Below the pieces are notes generated by a model, which worked only from the letters and a program-made list of their open reading frames with translations, was not told the origin of the DNA and ran no database searches. Positions 1 to 9,144 of a stretch of DNA of 27,368 nt are shown piece after piece; positions within the stretch are counted from its first letter, which is position 1; every line of letters begins with the position of its first letter. Made by a program: the position numbers and the translations under genes. Source of the DNA: J061 sp003695725 [NCBI: Candidatus Schekmanbacteria bacterium] (GTDB taxonomy: Bacteria > Schekmanbacteria > GWA2-38-11); NCBI GenBank assembly GCA_003695725.1, contig RFHX01000180.1, forward strand, positions 1 to 27,368, in the 5' to 3' direction.

Positions 1-2
1 CC

Positions 3-746
3 GCCAAGGTGAATATATTCGATATGTTGAGACTTGCAGGTATCAAAACTGATATAAAAATAAAGAATCCGTCAAAAACAGTAAGGTGCGAACTGAATTT
101 TCAAGGGCTGAAAAATGATGCTGATATCCCTGAAAGAGACAGACAGCGTATAAAAAAGGTTGAAAACCTTTCTTCAAATGGCACAAAAAATGTAATAATA
201 GAAATCAGGAAAGAATCTCTCGATAATTTCAAAGCATTGCCGCTTCCAATTACATTTTACAAGAATTATCAAAAAGCAACTCAATTCATACAAAGCGACA
301 GCAGAGAAATAAAAAATATTGCCAAAGAGATTTCTAAATTATCGGGAAATGATTCCTTGCTTTTTGTGAAAGAAACCTTAAAATGGTTTTCTAAGAATAT
401 AAAAGAATCAATGGTTGAAAACTTCAGCGCGCTCGATACTTTAAAAAAGGGTGAGGGAGAATGCCAGTCGCATTCTTATCTATTTTCAGCTATAATGCGC
501 GCAGGGAATATCCCCTGCAGGATTGTTTCCGGATTGGTATATCCTGATGGATATAATGCCTTTATGTATCATTCATGGTGTGAAGTTTATTTGGGCAAAT
601 GGGTCTCTGTTGACCCTTCACTGAAGCAGTTTCCTGCAGATTCGACACATCTTGTTCTTGCAGAAGGTGATATTTTTTCACAGGCAAAGATAGCAAATTT
701 TATGAGGAATTCAGGTATCAAAGTGTTGAAGATACAGTATGATTAG
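3..746 (+). CDS. Transglutaminase-like cysteine protease-fold protein, 5' partial
   Basis: This is the C-terminal part of a transglutaminase-superfamily protein. The reading frame stays open to the left edge, so a start at the GTG at position 9 cannot be confirmed. Family members of this type usually carry a longer N-terminal region with a signal sequence, so the true start probably lies outside the window. Numbering from that GTG, the catalytic triad is visible as Cys152 in GECQSHS, His188 in YHSWCEVY and Asp202 in VDPS. The segment before the core (LPLPITFYKN, then FIQSDSREI) and the ending VLKIQYD match my memory of bacterial transglutaminase-like proteins with an N-terminal beta domain. 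The substrate is unknown; related proteins are peptidases or amide-processing enzymes of the envelope. The last 8 bases overlap the start of rel, which suggests coupled translation. Confidence 0.82.
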   Translation, partial: AKVNIFDMLRLAGIKTDIKIKNPSKTVRCELNFQGLKNDADIPERDRQRIKKVENLSSNGTKNVIIEIRKESLDNFKALPLPITFYKNYQKATQFIQSDSREIKNIAKEISKLSGNDSLLFVKETLKWFSKNIKESMVENFSALDTLKKGEGECQSHSYLFSAIMRAGNIPCRIVSGLVYPDGYNAFMYHSWCEVYLGKWVSVDPSLKQFPADSTHLVLAEGDIFSQAKIANFMRNSGIKVLKIQYD

Positions 747-2928
747 ATGTGAAGAAATTATAGATAAAGTTTTAACATATTTGCCTAATGCAAATCAGGG
801 CATAATAAGAAAGGCATATGTTTTTTCAGCACGGGCGCATAAAGACCAACTACGCGCCTCAGGTGAGCCATATCTCTCTCACTCACTTGAAGTAGCATCG
901 ATTCTTGCAGATATGAAAATGGATGTTGATACGATTGCCGCAGGAATACTTCACGATACTATAGAGGATACACCTGTGACTTTGCAGGATATTGAAACGA
1001 TGTTCAATCCAACTATTGCTCTTTTGGTAGATGGAGTTACTAAAATCGGAAAGATTAAATACAAATCCATCGAGGAGAAACAGAGTGAAAATTTCAGAAA
1101 AATGCTGATGGCGATGGCAAAAGATATAAGGGTGATTTTGATTAAACTTGCAGACCGCCTCCATAATATGCGGACTTTGGAATATTTGAATGAAGAGAAA
1201 AGAAAATTTATTGCGCAGGAAACCCTTGATATATATGCGCCAATAGCCCATCGTCTCGGTATGGGAGAAATCAAATGGGAGCTTGAAGATGAGTCTTTGA
1301 GGTATCTTCAGCCAGATGTTTACTATACAATTGCAAAAAAGGTAAGGAATAAAAGAAGAGAGCGCTTAAAATACATCGAAGAGGTGAGAAATCTTATTCA
1401 ACAGCACCTTATTGAGACTGGCCTTGATGTCATTGTTGAAGGCAGACCTAAACATTTCTACAGCATTTATCAAAAGATGATGAGAAGAAGGATAAGCTTC
1501 GATGAGGTTTATGATCTGCTGGCATTCAGGATTATTACAGATACTATAAAAGATTGTTATGCCTCTCTTGGGGCAATACATTCCCTATGGACGCCTGTGC
1601 CCGGAAGATTTAAGGATTATATAGCTATGCCAAAACCCAATATGTACCAATCTCTGCATACCACTGTTATAGGTCCAAAAGGCAATAGAATAGAGATTCA
1701 GATAAGGACCAAAAAAATGCATGAGGTGGCAGAAAGAGGTATTGCTGCCCACTGGTTGTATAAAGAGGGTACGGAAATAACAGCAATTCATCCTGATGAA
1801 TTCAAGTGGATAAAACAGATATTGAGCTGGCAGGAGGAGATGAAAGACCCCAAAGAGTATATGAAGAATTTAAAGGTAGACCTCACTGCCACAGAAGTCT
1901 ATGTATTTACTCCAAAAGGTGAAGTCAAATCTTTTCCTCGTGGTGCAACAGTCGTAGATTTTGCTTATGCAATTCACACACATATAGGCCATAAATGTTC
2001 AGGTGCTCGTGTGAATGGAAAAATGGTCCCGTTGAAATATCAGCTCAAGAGCGGAGATGTCGTGGAAATCATTACTTCGGAAAACCATAAACCGAGCCGG
2101 GATTGGTTGAATTTTGTAATAACTTCACGTGCTCAAAACAAGATAAAATTGTTCCTTCGTGAAGAGGAATCTGGAAAGAGCTACAATCTTGGGAAAACAT
2201 TGATAGAAAAGGCGCTTAAAAAGAACAATATAAATTTATCGAAAGTTATTGAAGATGAGGCGTTCAAAAATGCCTGCAGTAGTCTTGGTTATCCGACACT
2301 GGAATCTCTTTTCATTGCTGTGGGCTTTGGCAAATTGTCGGCAGAGACCTTTATAAAAAAGTATTTGCCAGAGAGCAAAAATGAGGTACAAAAAGCCAAA
2401 GGTTTAGAGAAAATAAAAGAAAAATTCAGACAGGTTGTAAGAAGAAATGAGTCGACAGGAATACGCATCAAGGATATAGACAATATATTGATACGCTTTG
2501 CTAAATGCTGTTCTCCTGTGCCGGGCGATGAGATCAAGGGATTTATAACAAGAGGACGCGGTGTAACTATACATAAGGCAGATTGTGCTTTACTCAACAA
2601 AATCGATATAAATCCTGAAAGGAGAATAGATGTAGAATGGGATTCAAAAGCCAAAACGGAAAGGCCTGTAAAAATTTCAGTTACATCTGAAAACAAAAAG
2701 GGTATGCTTGCATCGATTTCTTCGATTATTGCCTCTAATGATATTGATATTGTTTCTGCAAATGCGGCTGCCAATGATGATGGAACAGGAGATATGACTT
2801 TTATAATACAAGTAAAAAATGTTGATCAATTGAATAAAGCGATAACTCAAATCAATAATTTAAAAGGTGTCATTAAAATTGAAAGGGTTGGACTGTCGGA
2901 GAAAAAGGTTAATGTGGGGGGAGGTTAA
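739..2928 (+). CDS. rel: Bifunctional (p)ppGpp synthetase/hydrolase, Rel/SpoT family
   Basis: Makes pppGpp/ppGpp from ATP and GTP/GDP and hydrolyses it, setting the stringent response. The full-length 729 residues show the expected order. The HD hydrolase domain carries the HDTIED motif (His72, Asp73, Glu76, Asp77), so the hydrolase looks active. The synthetase domain has [12 protein letters not shown] (from Arg290) and YQSLHTTV; the RxKD form is typical of bifunctional enzymes rather than RelA-only synthetases. A TGS domain lies at about 386-446, a conserved-cysteine segment at [11 protein letters not shown] (Cys590, Cys591, then Cys616), and a C-terminal ACT domain at about 642-716. The ATG overlaps the end of the preceding gene by 8 bases. 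The stop overlaps the ridA start as TAATG. With no second long Rel in view, this is likely the main alarmone enzyme. Confidence 0.97.
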   Translation: MIRCEEIIDKVLTYLPNANQGIIRKAYVFSARAHKDQLRASGEPYLSHSLEVASILADMKMDVDTIAAGILHDTIEDTPVTLQDIETMFNPTIALLVDGVTKIGKIKYKSIEEKQSENFRKMLMAMAKDIRVILIKLADRLHNMRTLEYLNEEKRKFIAQETLDIYAPIAHRLGMGEIKWELEDESLRYLQPDVYYTIAKKVRNKRRERLKYIEEVRNLIQQHLIETGLDVIVEGRPKHFYSIYQKMMRRRISFDEVYDLLAFRIITDTIKDCYASLGAIHSLWTPVPGRFKDYIAMPKPNMYQSLHTTVIGPKGNRIEIQIRTKKMHEVAERGIAAHWLYKEGTEITAIHPDEFKWIKQILSWQEEMKDPKEYMKNLKVDLTATEVYVFTPKGEVKSFPRGATVVDFAYAIHTHIGHKCSGARVNGKMVPLKYQLKSGDVVEIITSENHKPSRDWLNFVITSRAQNKIKLFLREEESGKSYNLGKTLIEKALKKNNINLSKVIEDEAFKNACSSLGYPTLESLFIAVGFGKLSAETFIKKYLPESKNEVQKAKGLEKIKEKFRQVVRRNESTGIRIKDIDNILIRFAKCCSPVPGDEIKGFITRGRGVTIHKADCALLNKIDINPERRIDVEWDSKAKTERPVKISVTSENKKGMLASISSIIASNDIDIVSANAAANDDGTGDMTFIIQVKNVDQLNKAITQINNLKGVIKIERVGLSEKKVNVGGG

Positions 2929-3314
2929 TGGCAAAAATAAAACCTATTGAATGCCCTGATGCACCTGCGGCGATAGGTCCTTATTCACAGGCAGTTAGCG
3001 CAGGAAACTTTTTGTTTATTTCAGGACAGATTCCTATTGACCCTCAGACGGGCACTGTTGTTTCGGGCGGTATTGAGGCGCAAACAGAACAGGTATTGAA
3101 GAACCTCAAAAATATTTTGATCTTTTCAGGCTTGGATTTCAATGATGTTGTTAAAACAACTGTTTATTTGAAATCTATAGGTGACTTTCAAAAATTTAAT
3201 GAAATTTATGCAAAATCATTTCAGAATGACCCACCAGCAAGAGCTTGTGTTGAAGTTTCTGCTCTGCCCAAAGGCGTCCTAATTGAAATCGATGCGATTG
3301 CTATTGAAAAGTGA
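2928..3314 (+). CDS. ridA: RidA family enamine/imine deaminase
   Basis: Small cytosolic trimeric enzyme that hydrolyses reactive 2-aminoacrylate and related imines formed by PLP enzymes. The 128-residue length is standard. The signature region is intact: IGPYSQAV near residue 16, ISGQIPID near 31, the substrate-carboxylate Arg105 in PPARACVEV and Glu120 in VLIEIDAIA. The start ATG shares its A with the rel stop codon, and a GGGGGGAGG ribosome site lies just upstream inside rel, so translation is probably coupled. Position between rel and nnr places two metabolite-damage repair enzymes side by side. Confidence 0.95.
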   Translation: MAKIKPIECPDAPAAIGPYSQAVSAGNFLFISGQIPIDPQTGTVVSGGIEAQTEQVLKNLKNILIFSGLDFNDVVKTTVYLKSIGDFQKFNEIYAKSFQNDPPARACVEVSALPKGVLIEIDAIAIEK

Positions 3315-3327
3315 GGTATAAAGAACT

Positions 3328-4890
3328 ATGAGTTTTCCCATTGCCACCGGCTCTCAGATGAGAGAAGTAGATAGAATAACTATAGAAGAAAGAGGCATTC
3401 CGGGTCTTGTATTGATGGAAAATGCAGGAACAGGCGTGGCAAATGCCATAAAGAGAAGATATTCATCTTTAAAGGATAAAAACATTACAGTTGTTAGCGG
3501 AAAGGGGAATAATGGAGGTGACGGATATGTTGTTGCACGATTGTTGCTCGATGAGTGTAACGAGATGAATGTGTTTGTCTTGGCTGAAGAATCTGCTCTT
3601 AAAGGTGATGCCTTGGAGAATTATAAAAGGATAAAGGAGGCAGGAGCGCAAATATATCATCTAAAAAGCACTTCCGAATTTGATGAAGAAGTAATGTCCA
3701 TACTTAAAAGGACAGATATCATTGTTGATGCCATACTGGGGACAGGAATCACAGGAGAGGTCAAAGGATTTTATGGTGAAGTGATAAACCTCATAAATGA
3801 CTTGAGAAAGGATGTTGTCTCTGTCGATATATCTTCAGGGTTGTCTTCAGATACAGGAAAAATCAGCGGACCTGCCATTTTTTCTAATCTAACTGTTACA
3901 CTGGGAATGGCCAAAATAGCACATTTTGTATATCCTGCCGCCAAATATGCAGGCGACCTTGAAATTGTGGATATTGGAATTCCTGATGATGTAATTGAAA
4001 ATATGAAGTTTGATGTTGAAGTCATAGAAAAGGAAGATGTTAGAAAAATACTTCCACAACGAGAAAAGGATGCACATAAAGGAAATTTTGGACACACTGT
4101 TATCATAGGCGGCTCTGTTGGGAAAAGCGGCGCTGTCATTATGGCTGCCGAAGCCGCTATGCGTTCAGGTGCAGGGTTGGTTACTGCTGTAGTGCCAAAG
4201 GGAATAAACACCGTTATCGAAGCCAATCTGATTGAAGCGATGTCTTTTCCTGTTGAAGAAAATAAGAATGGAGCAATTTCTAAAGAAGCTGTGGATTCAA
4301 TATTGGACTTTTGCAGGGATAAGGATGTTGTAGCAGCAGGACCCGGTATGGGCGCTGATAAAGACGGTGAAGTGATTATTGAGGCCCTTTTGAAAAATCT
4401 TGATATGCCTCTTGTTTTAGATGCTGATGCCATAAATATTCTGTCAAAGAATAAAGAAATACTGCGGGAAAGAAAAGGGGAAGTAATATTGACGCCTCAT
4501 CCGGGTGAGATGGGACGACTTATGGGAATTAAATCATCAGATGTTCAGAAAGAGCGCCTTGAAGTGTGTATTGAAGCAGCAAAGGATTTTGATTGTATAG
4601 TCGTCCTGAAAGGGAAAAATTCAATTATTTCAAATCGGGGAAAAAAGACCTTTATCAACACGACTGGAAATCCGGGAATGGCAACCGGGGGAAGCGGCGA
4701 TGTTTTGACTGGAATCATTGCAGGGCTGTTGTCTCAAGGTGTGCCGTCCGAGTATTCTGCAAGTTGTGGTGTATTCATTCATGGCTTGGCAGGTGATATT
4801 GCGGCAGAAGATATTGGGGAGGTATCTCTTTGTGCCGGCGATGTGATCGATTACCTTCCCGAAGCTTTTCTAAGATGCCTTACCTGTTGA
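3328..4890 (+). CDS. nnr: Bifunctional NAD(P)HX epimerase/ADP-dependent dehydratase
   Basis: Repairs hydrated NADH/NADPH: the N-terminal YjeF half epimerises R- to S-NAD(P)HX and the C-terminal ribokinase-like half dehydrates the S form using ADP. All 520 residues of the usual two-domain fusion are present. The epimerase half shows GKGNNGGDG (58-66), DAILGTG and VDISSGLSSDTG. The dehydratase half starts near HKGNFG (250) and shows GAGLVT, AAGPGMG, LDADA, LTPHPGE and GNPGMATGGSGD with the catalytic Asp458. GAGG at the ridA stop serves as ribosome site, 13 bases after ridA ends. A tsaE gene often sits near nnr in bacteria but none is present here. Confidence 0.96.
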   Translation: MSFPIATGSQMREVDRITIEERGIPGLVLMENAGTGVANAIKRRYSSLKDKNITVVSGKGNNGGDGYVVARLLLDECNEMNVFVLAEESALKGDALENYKRIKEAGAQIYHLKSTSEFDEEVMSILKRTDIIVDAILGTGITGEVKGFYGEVINLINDLRKDVVSVDISSGLSSDTGKISGPAIFSNLTVTLGMAKIAHFVYPAAKYAGDLEIVDIGIPDDVIENMKFDVEVIEKEDVRKILPQREKDAHKGNFGHTVIIGGSVGKSGAVIMAAEAAMRSGAGLVTAVVPKGINTVIEANLIEAMSFPVEENKNGAISKEAVDSILDFCRDKDVVAAGPGMGADKDGEVIIEALLKNLDMPLVLDADAINILSKNKEILRERKGEVILTPHPGEMGRLMGIKSSDVQKERLEVCIEAAKDFDCIVVLKGKNSIISNRGKKTFINTTGNPGMATGGSGDVLTGIIAGLLSQGVPSEYSASCGVFIHGLAGDIAAEDIGEVSLCAGDVIDYLPEAFLRCLTC

Positions 4891-4953
4891 TTTTAAATGT
4901 CAGAGGCGATTTGATCTTGCTTATTTGGAGAAATAATCAAGAATTCCAGAAAT

Positions 4954-4980
4954 GAAGAGAATCTCTTCTTAATTGTTTTC
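4954..4980 (+). terminator. Possible weak terminator after nnr
   Basis: GAAGAG (4954-4959), a three-base AAT loop and CTCTTC (4963-4968) form a perfect 6-bp stem, followed by TTAATTGTTTTC. The stem is short with only half G/C pairs and the tail is interrupted, so termination may be partial. It is the best hairpin in the 138 bases between nnr and rnr, where I see no confident promoter and no small gene. Confidence 0.35.
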
Positions 4981-5028
4981 TTTGTGTGATTGGTTGGTTA
5001 TGATAATTTTTATATAGGCGGTGAAAAG

Positions 5029-7233
5029 ATGTCTGTAAATAATGAAAAAATAAAGTATGAGATTGAGAAACTTTTTACTTCCAAAAGGCAGAGATACCAT
5101 TCCCTTTCATTTTCAGAGCTTTCAGGGCTTATAGATGCTGAAATAGAACGAAAGTCTTTAAAGAAGATATGTCGGAATCTCGAGGAAGAGGGAATAATTA
5201 TCATTGACAATGATAGAATATTAAATCCTTCTCATTACAATATCGTAGCAGGGACAATAAAAATCGTGAGGACAGGAGAAGGACGTGTTTATCCGGAGAA
5301 GGAACCAAGAAAAGCTATCTTTGTTGATTTCGATAAGACTGGCGACGCCTTGGATGGAGATTTCGTATATGTCCGAGTTGCAAAAATAGGGCGAAGGGGA
5401 AGGCCTTATGGAGAAGTTGTCAAGGTATTGAGAAGAAAGCAAAAGAGGATAATTGGGGAAATAAAAAAAGTTGGTAGAAAATTGATAGCTGTCCCAATAT
5501 CAAGGAGCAATTTGCCTGACATAATCATTGACGGAAAGGAGGCTAAACCGCTTAAACAAGGGGATATAGTTATTGTTGAACCATCTGCAAAGAAAAAGGA
5601 CCTTTGGCATATCAATGGCAGACTAATAGATGTGATAGGCGATAAGAATTCTTCAGCAATAGGTACTAAAATCGTAATCGAAAAAAATGGTTTTGCTGAT
5701 GAATTCTCTTCAAATGTTTTGAAGGAAGCTAAAAGTCTTAGTTCTGATATAAGAAAAGAGATAGAAAGGAGAGTAGATTTTAGGAATCTCAAGACTGTGA
5801 CAGTAGATGGTGAAAAAGCAAGGGATTTCGATGATGCCGTATCAATTGAAAAAATCGAGAAAAACCTCTTTCGTCTCTATGTCCATATAGCTGATGTTTC
5901 CTATTATGTGAAAGAAAATAGTCTGATAGACAAGGAAGCATGGAAGCGGGCGACAAGTGTTTATTTTCCTGACTACTGGATTCCTATGCTGCCGATGAAA
6001 CTATCCAGCGATTTGTGCAGCTTAAATCAGGGAAAAGACAGATTAACAGTAAGTGTTGTAATGGACATAGATAAGAAGGGTGAGATTATTGATTATAGAA
6101 TAGTGGAATCTGTAATAAGAAGTGATGAAAGGATGACCTACACCAATTTTCAAAAGGTTTTAGATGGAAGTGATGAACAAATTATTCAGCGTTACAGCAA
6201 TTATGCAGAAGATTTCAAATTAATGGAAGAGCTTTGTCATATTCTCAAAGAAAAGAGAAGACGGCGCGGTAGTCTTGATTTTGACCTGCCTGAACCGGAA
6301 TTTATTCTTGATGCAACAGGCGATATTATTGACATCGTTAAATCTGAGAGATTGACATCACACAGAATCATTGAAGAATTTATGATTGCAGCCAATGAAA
6401 CCGTAGCGGAATATTTGTTTAAACATTCAGAGCCGTCGATTTATAGAGTTCATGAATTGCCTGATAAAGACAGTATAGATGAGTTCAATGAATTTATAAA
6501 AGGGCTCGACTTCGATTTGAAACCTATTGGAAAGATTGCACCTAAAAATTTTCAGAAGATGCTTGATTCAGTGCAGGGACTTGAGATTGAGCATCTTGTA
6601 TCTACAGTACTTTTGAGGACAATGAAACATGCACTTTATACAACGAAAACTGAGGGGCATTTTGGTCTTGCTTCAAAGCATTATACTCACTTTACTTCAC
6701 CCATAAGAAGATATCCTGACCTTGTAGTACATAGAATTTTGAAAAGAATGCTCAACAGAAAGAAAAAGGAGATTTATTCAAACAACTATTTGAAGCAACT
6801 GGAAAAAACTGCAGCCCATTCATCCGAGATGGAGAGAAAAGCGGAGGATGCAGAAAGAGAAGTGTTGAACAGAAAGAAATTGGAATTTCTCAAAGCGCAT
6901 ACAGGAGAAGTTTTTGATGGGATTATTTCCGGTGTAGCTGAATTCGGATTTTTTGTCGAAATAGAGGGGTATTATGTTGACGGATTGGTGAGAATGAAAT
7001 CGTTAAAGGGAGATTATTTTATTTTTGAAGCAGATAAGCATCGCATACGGGGTAGGAGGAGCGGAATTACATTTCGGATAGGAGATAGGGTGAGAGTTTT
7101 GGTGATAGATGTTTATCCCGAGAGAGGGGAAATGGATTTAGAACTTTTATATGATAGATTTGATGAATTTATTTCGCTCAATAAAAAAAGAAGGAAAAAG
7201 AGAAGCAGGCGTATTTCCAAAAGGAGAAATTGA
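5029..7233 (+). CDS. rnr: Ribonuclease R (RNB-family 3'-5' exoribonuclease)
   Basis: Processive hydrolytic exoribonuclease that degrades structured RNA and works in RNA quality control. I place the start at the ATG at 5029, giving 734 residues, because GGCGGTGAAAAG sits directly before it. An in-frame start at 4990 would add 13 residues without a ribosome site. Domains in order are an N-terminal winged-helix-like region, cold-shock OB domains, the RNB catalytic domain with ARDFDDAV (metal aspartates near 266-269) and HFTSPIRRYPDL, an S1 domain (GEVFDGIISGVAEFGFFVEIEG) and a lysine/arginine-rich tail (KKRRKKRSRR). The basic tail and helical N-terminus favour RNase R over RNase II. The stop overlaps the next start as TGATG. 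Confidence 0.95.
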   Translation: MSVNNEKIKYEIEKLFTSKRQRYHSLSFSELSGLIDAEIERKSLKKICRNLEEEGIIIIDNDRILNPSHYNIVAGTIKIVRTGEGRVYPEKEPRKAIFVDFDKTGDALDGDFVYVRVAKIGRRGRPYGEVVKVLRRKQKRIIGEIKKVGRKLIAVPISRSNLPDIIIDGKEAKPLKQGDIVIVEPSAKKKDLWHINGRLIDVIGDKNSSAIGTKIVIEKNGFADEFSSNVLKEAKSLSSDIRKEIERRVDFRNLKTVTVDGEKARDFDDAVSIEKIEKNLFRLYVHIADVSYYVKENSLIDKEAWKRATSVYFPDYWIPMLPMKLSSDLCSLNQGKDRLTVSVVMDIDKKGEIIDYRIVESVIRSDERMTYTNFQKVLDGSDEQIIQRYSNYAEDFKLMEELCHILKEKRRRRGSLDFDLPEPEFILDATGDIIDIVKSERLTSHRIIEEFMIAANETVAEYLFKHSEPSIYRVHELPDKDSIDEFNEFIKGLDFDLKPIGKIAPKNFQKMLDSVQGLEIEHLVSTVLLRTMKHALYTTKTEGHFGLASKHYTHFTSPIRRYPDLVVHRILKRMLNRKKKEIYSNNYLKQLEKTAAHSSEMERKAEDAEREVLNRKKLEFLKAHTGEVFDGIISGVAEFGFFVEIEGYYVDGLVRMKSLKGDYFIFEADKHRIRGRRSGITFRIGDRVRVLVIDVYPERGEMDLELLYDRFDEFISLNKKRRKKRSRRISKRRN

Positions 7234-7874
7234 TGGCTATATTTGTCAGAAATATTCTAATTGACCTTGATGAGGTTAGCCCGGGATTGATGCGTGTAAG
7301 CGCATCGATGAAGGATGTAGTCCATGACATTAGACTAACTCTTTTTGCAACATTTCCAGAATATGAGATAAAAGATGTCGATTTGCAGATGAATGAAACA
7401 CCTGAAAAAAATTGTCCTCTTTTCAAAGAGTTGATTGGCAGAATAAGAGGACTTAAAATAGGAAGAGGTTTCAACTCTCAGATAAGAAAATTATTCAGAG
7501 GCGCAGAAGGATGTCCAACTGTTACGGGGCTTTTGACTGTTGCAGCACCTTTGGTAATAAATATTTCATGGTTTATTGAAAAAAGAAAGCTCGGATTGTC
7601 GGATAGCGAATATCTCGATTTAAAAAGGAAGATGATGAAGGATAAATGTATTGCTTTCAGCAGTATGAATAGTGAAATTGATGAAGAAGTTACAAATGGT
7701 GAAAGGGCAATTTATAGAGATTGTAATAAATGTCCCTCTGCTGATATTGGCAATGAGGCGATAAGAAAAGTAATTTTGAAGCTTGAAACCATTGCAGAAA
7801 AATATAAAATACCACAGCAATCGATTGATGATATAAAGGATGATATCAAAGATCTGTTGGAAAGGGAAAAGTGA
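7233..7874 (+). CDS. DUF2889-like protein of unknown function
   Basis: A 213-residue protein that I recognise only as resembling the DUF2889 family. The central stretch reads NCPLFKELIG, then LKIGRGF, then RGAEGCPTVTGLL. In DUF2889 this is a Cys-Pro motif, a LxIGpGF motif and a GCTHLxELL motif. The histidine of that last motif is replaced here (GCPTVTGLL). Further cysteines occur in DKCIAF and DCNKCPS, so a metal site is conceivable but not shown. No signal peptide or membrane segment is evident. The C-terminal 40 residues look helical and acidic/basic. The ATG at 7233 overlaps the rnr stop and has AGGAG six bases upstream. Sandwiched between rnr and dprA in one apparent transcript. Function unknown. 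Confidence 0.7.
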   Translation: MAIFVRNILIDLDEVSPGLMRVSASMKDVVHDIRLTLFATFPEYEIKDVDLQMNETPEKNCPLFKELIGRIRGLKIGRGFNSQIRKLFRGAEGCPTVTGLLTVAAPLVINISWFIEKRKLGLSDSEYLDLKRKMMKDKCIAFSSMNSEIDEEVTNGERAIYRDCNKCPSADIGNEAIRKVILKLETIAEKYKIPQQSIDDIKDDIKDLLEREK

Positions 7875-7883
7875 TATTCGAGA

Positions 7884-9008
7884 ATGAATATTGAAGAAAA
7901 AAAGGATTGGATTGCCCTTAATCTGCTTTCTTATAAAAAGCCTGATATATTTATAAAACTGCATCAGCACTATGGAAGCGGCACTGAAATTTTGAAAGCA
8001 GGCAGAAGTGGATTTCAAGATATCGAGTGGCTTGATAATAAGAAAAAATCATCAACAATATCAATACTATATGGCGAGATAGTTGATAAAGAACTTGAAG
8101 TTATTGAAAAACAGAGAGTTCAGATAATTACAGTTGAAGATGAAGATTATCCAGAGCTTTTAAGGGAGATTTCAGCTCCCCCTCCTGTGCTTTATTGTCG
8201 TGGGAATCTAAAAAAAGAATTCACTGGAATTGCAGTAGTAGGCACGAGGAATCCAACTGAATATGGAAAAATGATGGCTGAAAAACTTTCATCTCAGTTG
8301 GCAATAAACGGCATAGCAGTAGTTAGTGGTATGGCAAGAGGGATAGATACAATAGCTCATAAAAGCGCACTTGGAAGTAATGGTTATACGATAGCAGTAC
8401 TTGGAAGTGGTATAGATATGGTATATCCACCTGAAAACGGCAAGTTATATAATGAGATCTGTGAAAAAGGAGCTGTTATATCTGAATTTCCAATGGGTTC
8501 GTCACCTCACAAAAAGAATTTTCCGAGACGCAACAGAATCGTTAGCGGTATGAGTAGAGCAATATTGGTTATCGAGGCAGGAGAGAGAAGCGGGACGCTT
8601 ATAACAGCGCGGTTTGCCATTGAGCAAAACAGGGATGTATTTGCTGTGCCGGGCAGGGTTACATCTTCAAGAAGCAAGGGCACAAATGGGTTGATAAAAA
8701 AAGGCGCCATATTGACAGAATCCTTTGACGACATCGCAGAGCATTTAGGCGTTGAATTCAAAAGAGAATTTTCAGAGAATTCTACTCGCTCTGATGATAA
8801 AGATAGTAAGAAACCTATTGCCTTTTCTGAAGATTCTGTAGAAGCGGCTGTTCTTTCCTTTCTCGATGATTCTCCTAAACATATCGACCTTATATCGAGG
8901 GAATGTGGAATGGGAATACCGCAAATATCATCTATACTTATGAAACTTGAAATATATGGCGCTGTAAGGCAGGTATCAGGTAAAATGTTTGTAAGAAATT
9001 ACCTGTAA
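7884..9008 (+). CDS. dprA: DNA processing protein DprA
   Basis: Binds incoming single-stranded DNA and loads RecA during natural transformation; it is also retained in many non-competent bacteria. The 374 residues comprise an N-terminal helical SAM/HhH-like region (about 1-60), the extended Rossmann-fold core and a C-terminal winged helix (about 320-374). Core signatures are AVVGTRNPTEYG (117 on), VSGMARGIDTIAH, AVLGSGIDMVYPPEN, FPRRNRIVSGMS and EAGERSGTLITA. The start ATG lies 9 bases after the preceding stop with only a weak ribosome site, consistent with translation coupled to the gene before. Confidence 0.95.
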   Translation: MNIEEKKDWIALNLLSYKKPDIFIKLHQHYGSGTEILKAGRSGFQDIEWLDNKKKSSTISILYGEIVDKELEVIEKQRVQIITVEDEDYPELLREISAPPPVLYCRGNLKKEFTGIAVVGTRNPTEYGKMMAEKLSSQLAINGIAVVSGMARGIDTIAHKSALGSNGYTIAVLGSGIDMVYPPENGKLYNEICEKGAVISEFPMGSSPHKKNFPRRNRIVSGMSRAILVIEAGERSGTLITARFAIEQNRDVFAVPGRVTSSRSKGTNGLIKKGAILTESFDDIAEHLGVEFKREFSENSTRSDDKDSKKPIAFSEDSVEAAVLSFLDDSPKHIDLISRECGMGIPQISSILMKLEIYGAVRQVSGKMFVRNYL

Positions 9009-9059
9009 GAGGAATGTCTCTGAGCTTTTAGAGAAAGATTTAAATCCAAGAAAACCTTT

Positions 9060-9098
9060 TTGAAAAAAATATCAATCTTTATATAAAAATGCTACAAT
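9060..9098 (+). promoter_or_regulatory. Candidate sigma-70-type promoter for the kinase/lpxC operon
   Basis: The 136 bases between dprA and the kinase gene contain TTGAAA (9060-9065), 16 bases, then TATAAA (9082-9087). Slightly downstream is TGC-TACAAT (9090-9098), which fits an extended -10 element. Either could start transcription about 40-60 bases before the kinase ATG. The region is very A/T rich, so such matches arise easily. A small hairpin after dprA (TCTCT...AGAGA, 9017-9034) lacks a U-tract and is not a convincing terminator. Confidence 0.4.
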
Positions 9099-9144
9099 AA
9101 CATTGTTCTATTAACGAGATGATATTTTAGAAAAAATCGGAAAA

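Noticed and set aside
3771-4433. A 220-codon open frame on the minus strand inside nnr
   Set aside because: Low-complexity Ser/Ile/Thr composition with no domain signal, opposite well-conserved Nnr motifs.
4891-5028. A missing or short tsaE gene between nnr and rnr
   Set aside because: The 138-base gap has no open frame with a P-loop; only a weak hairpin is seen.
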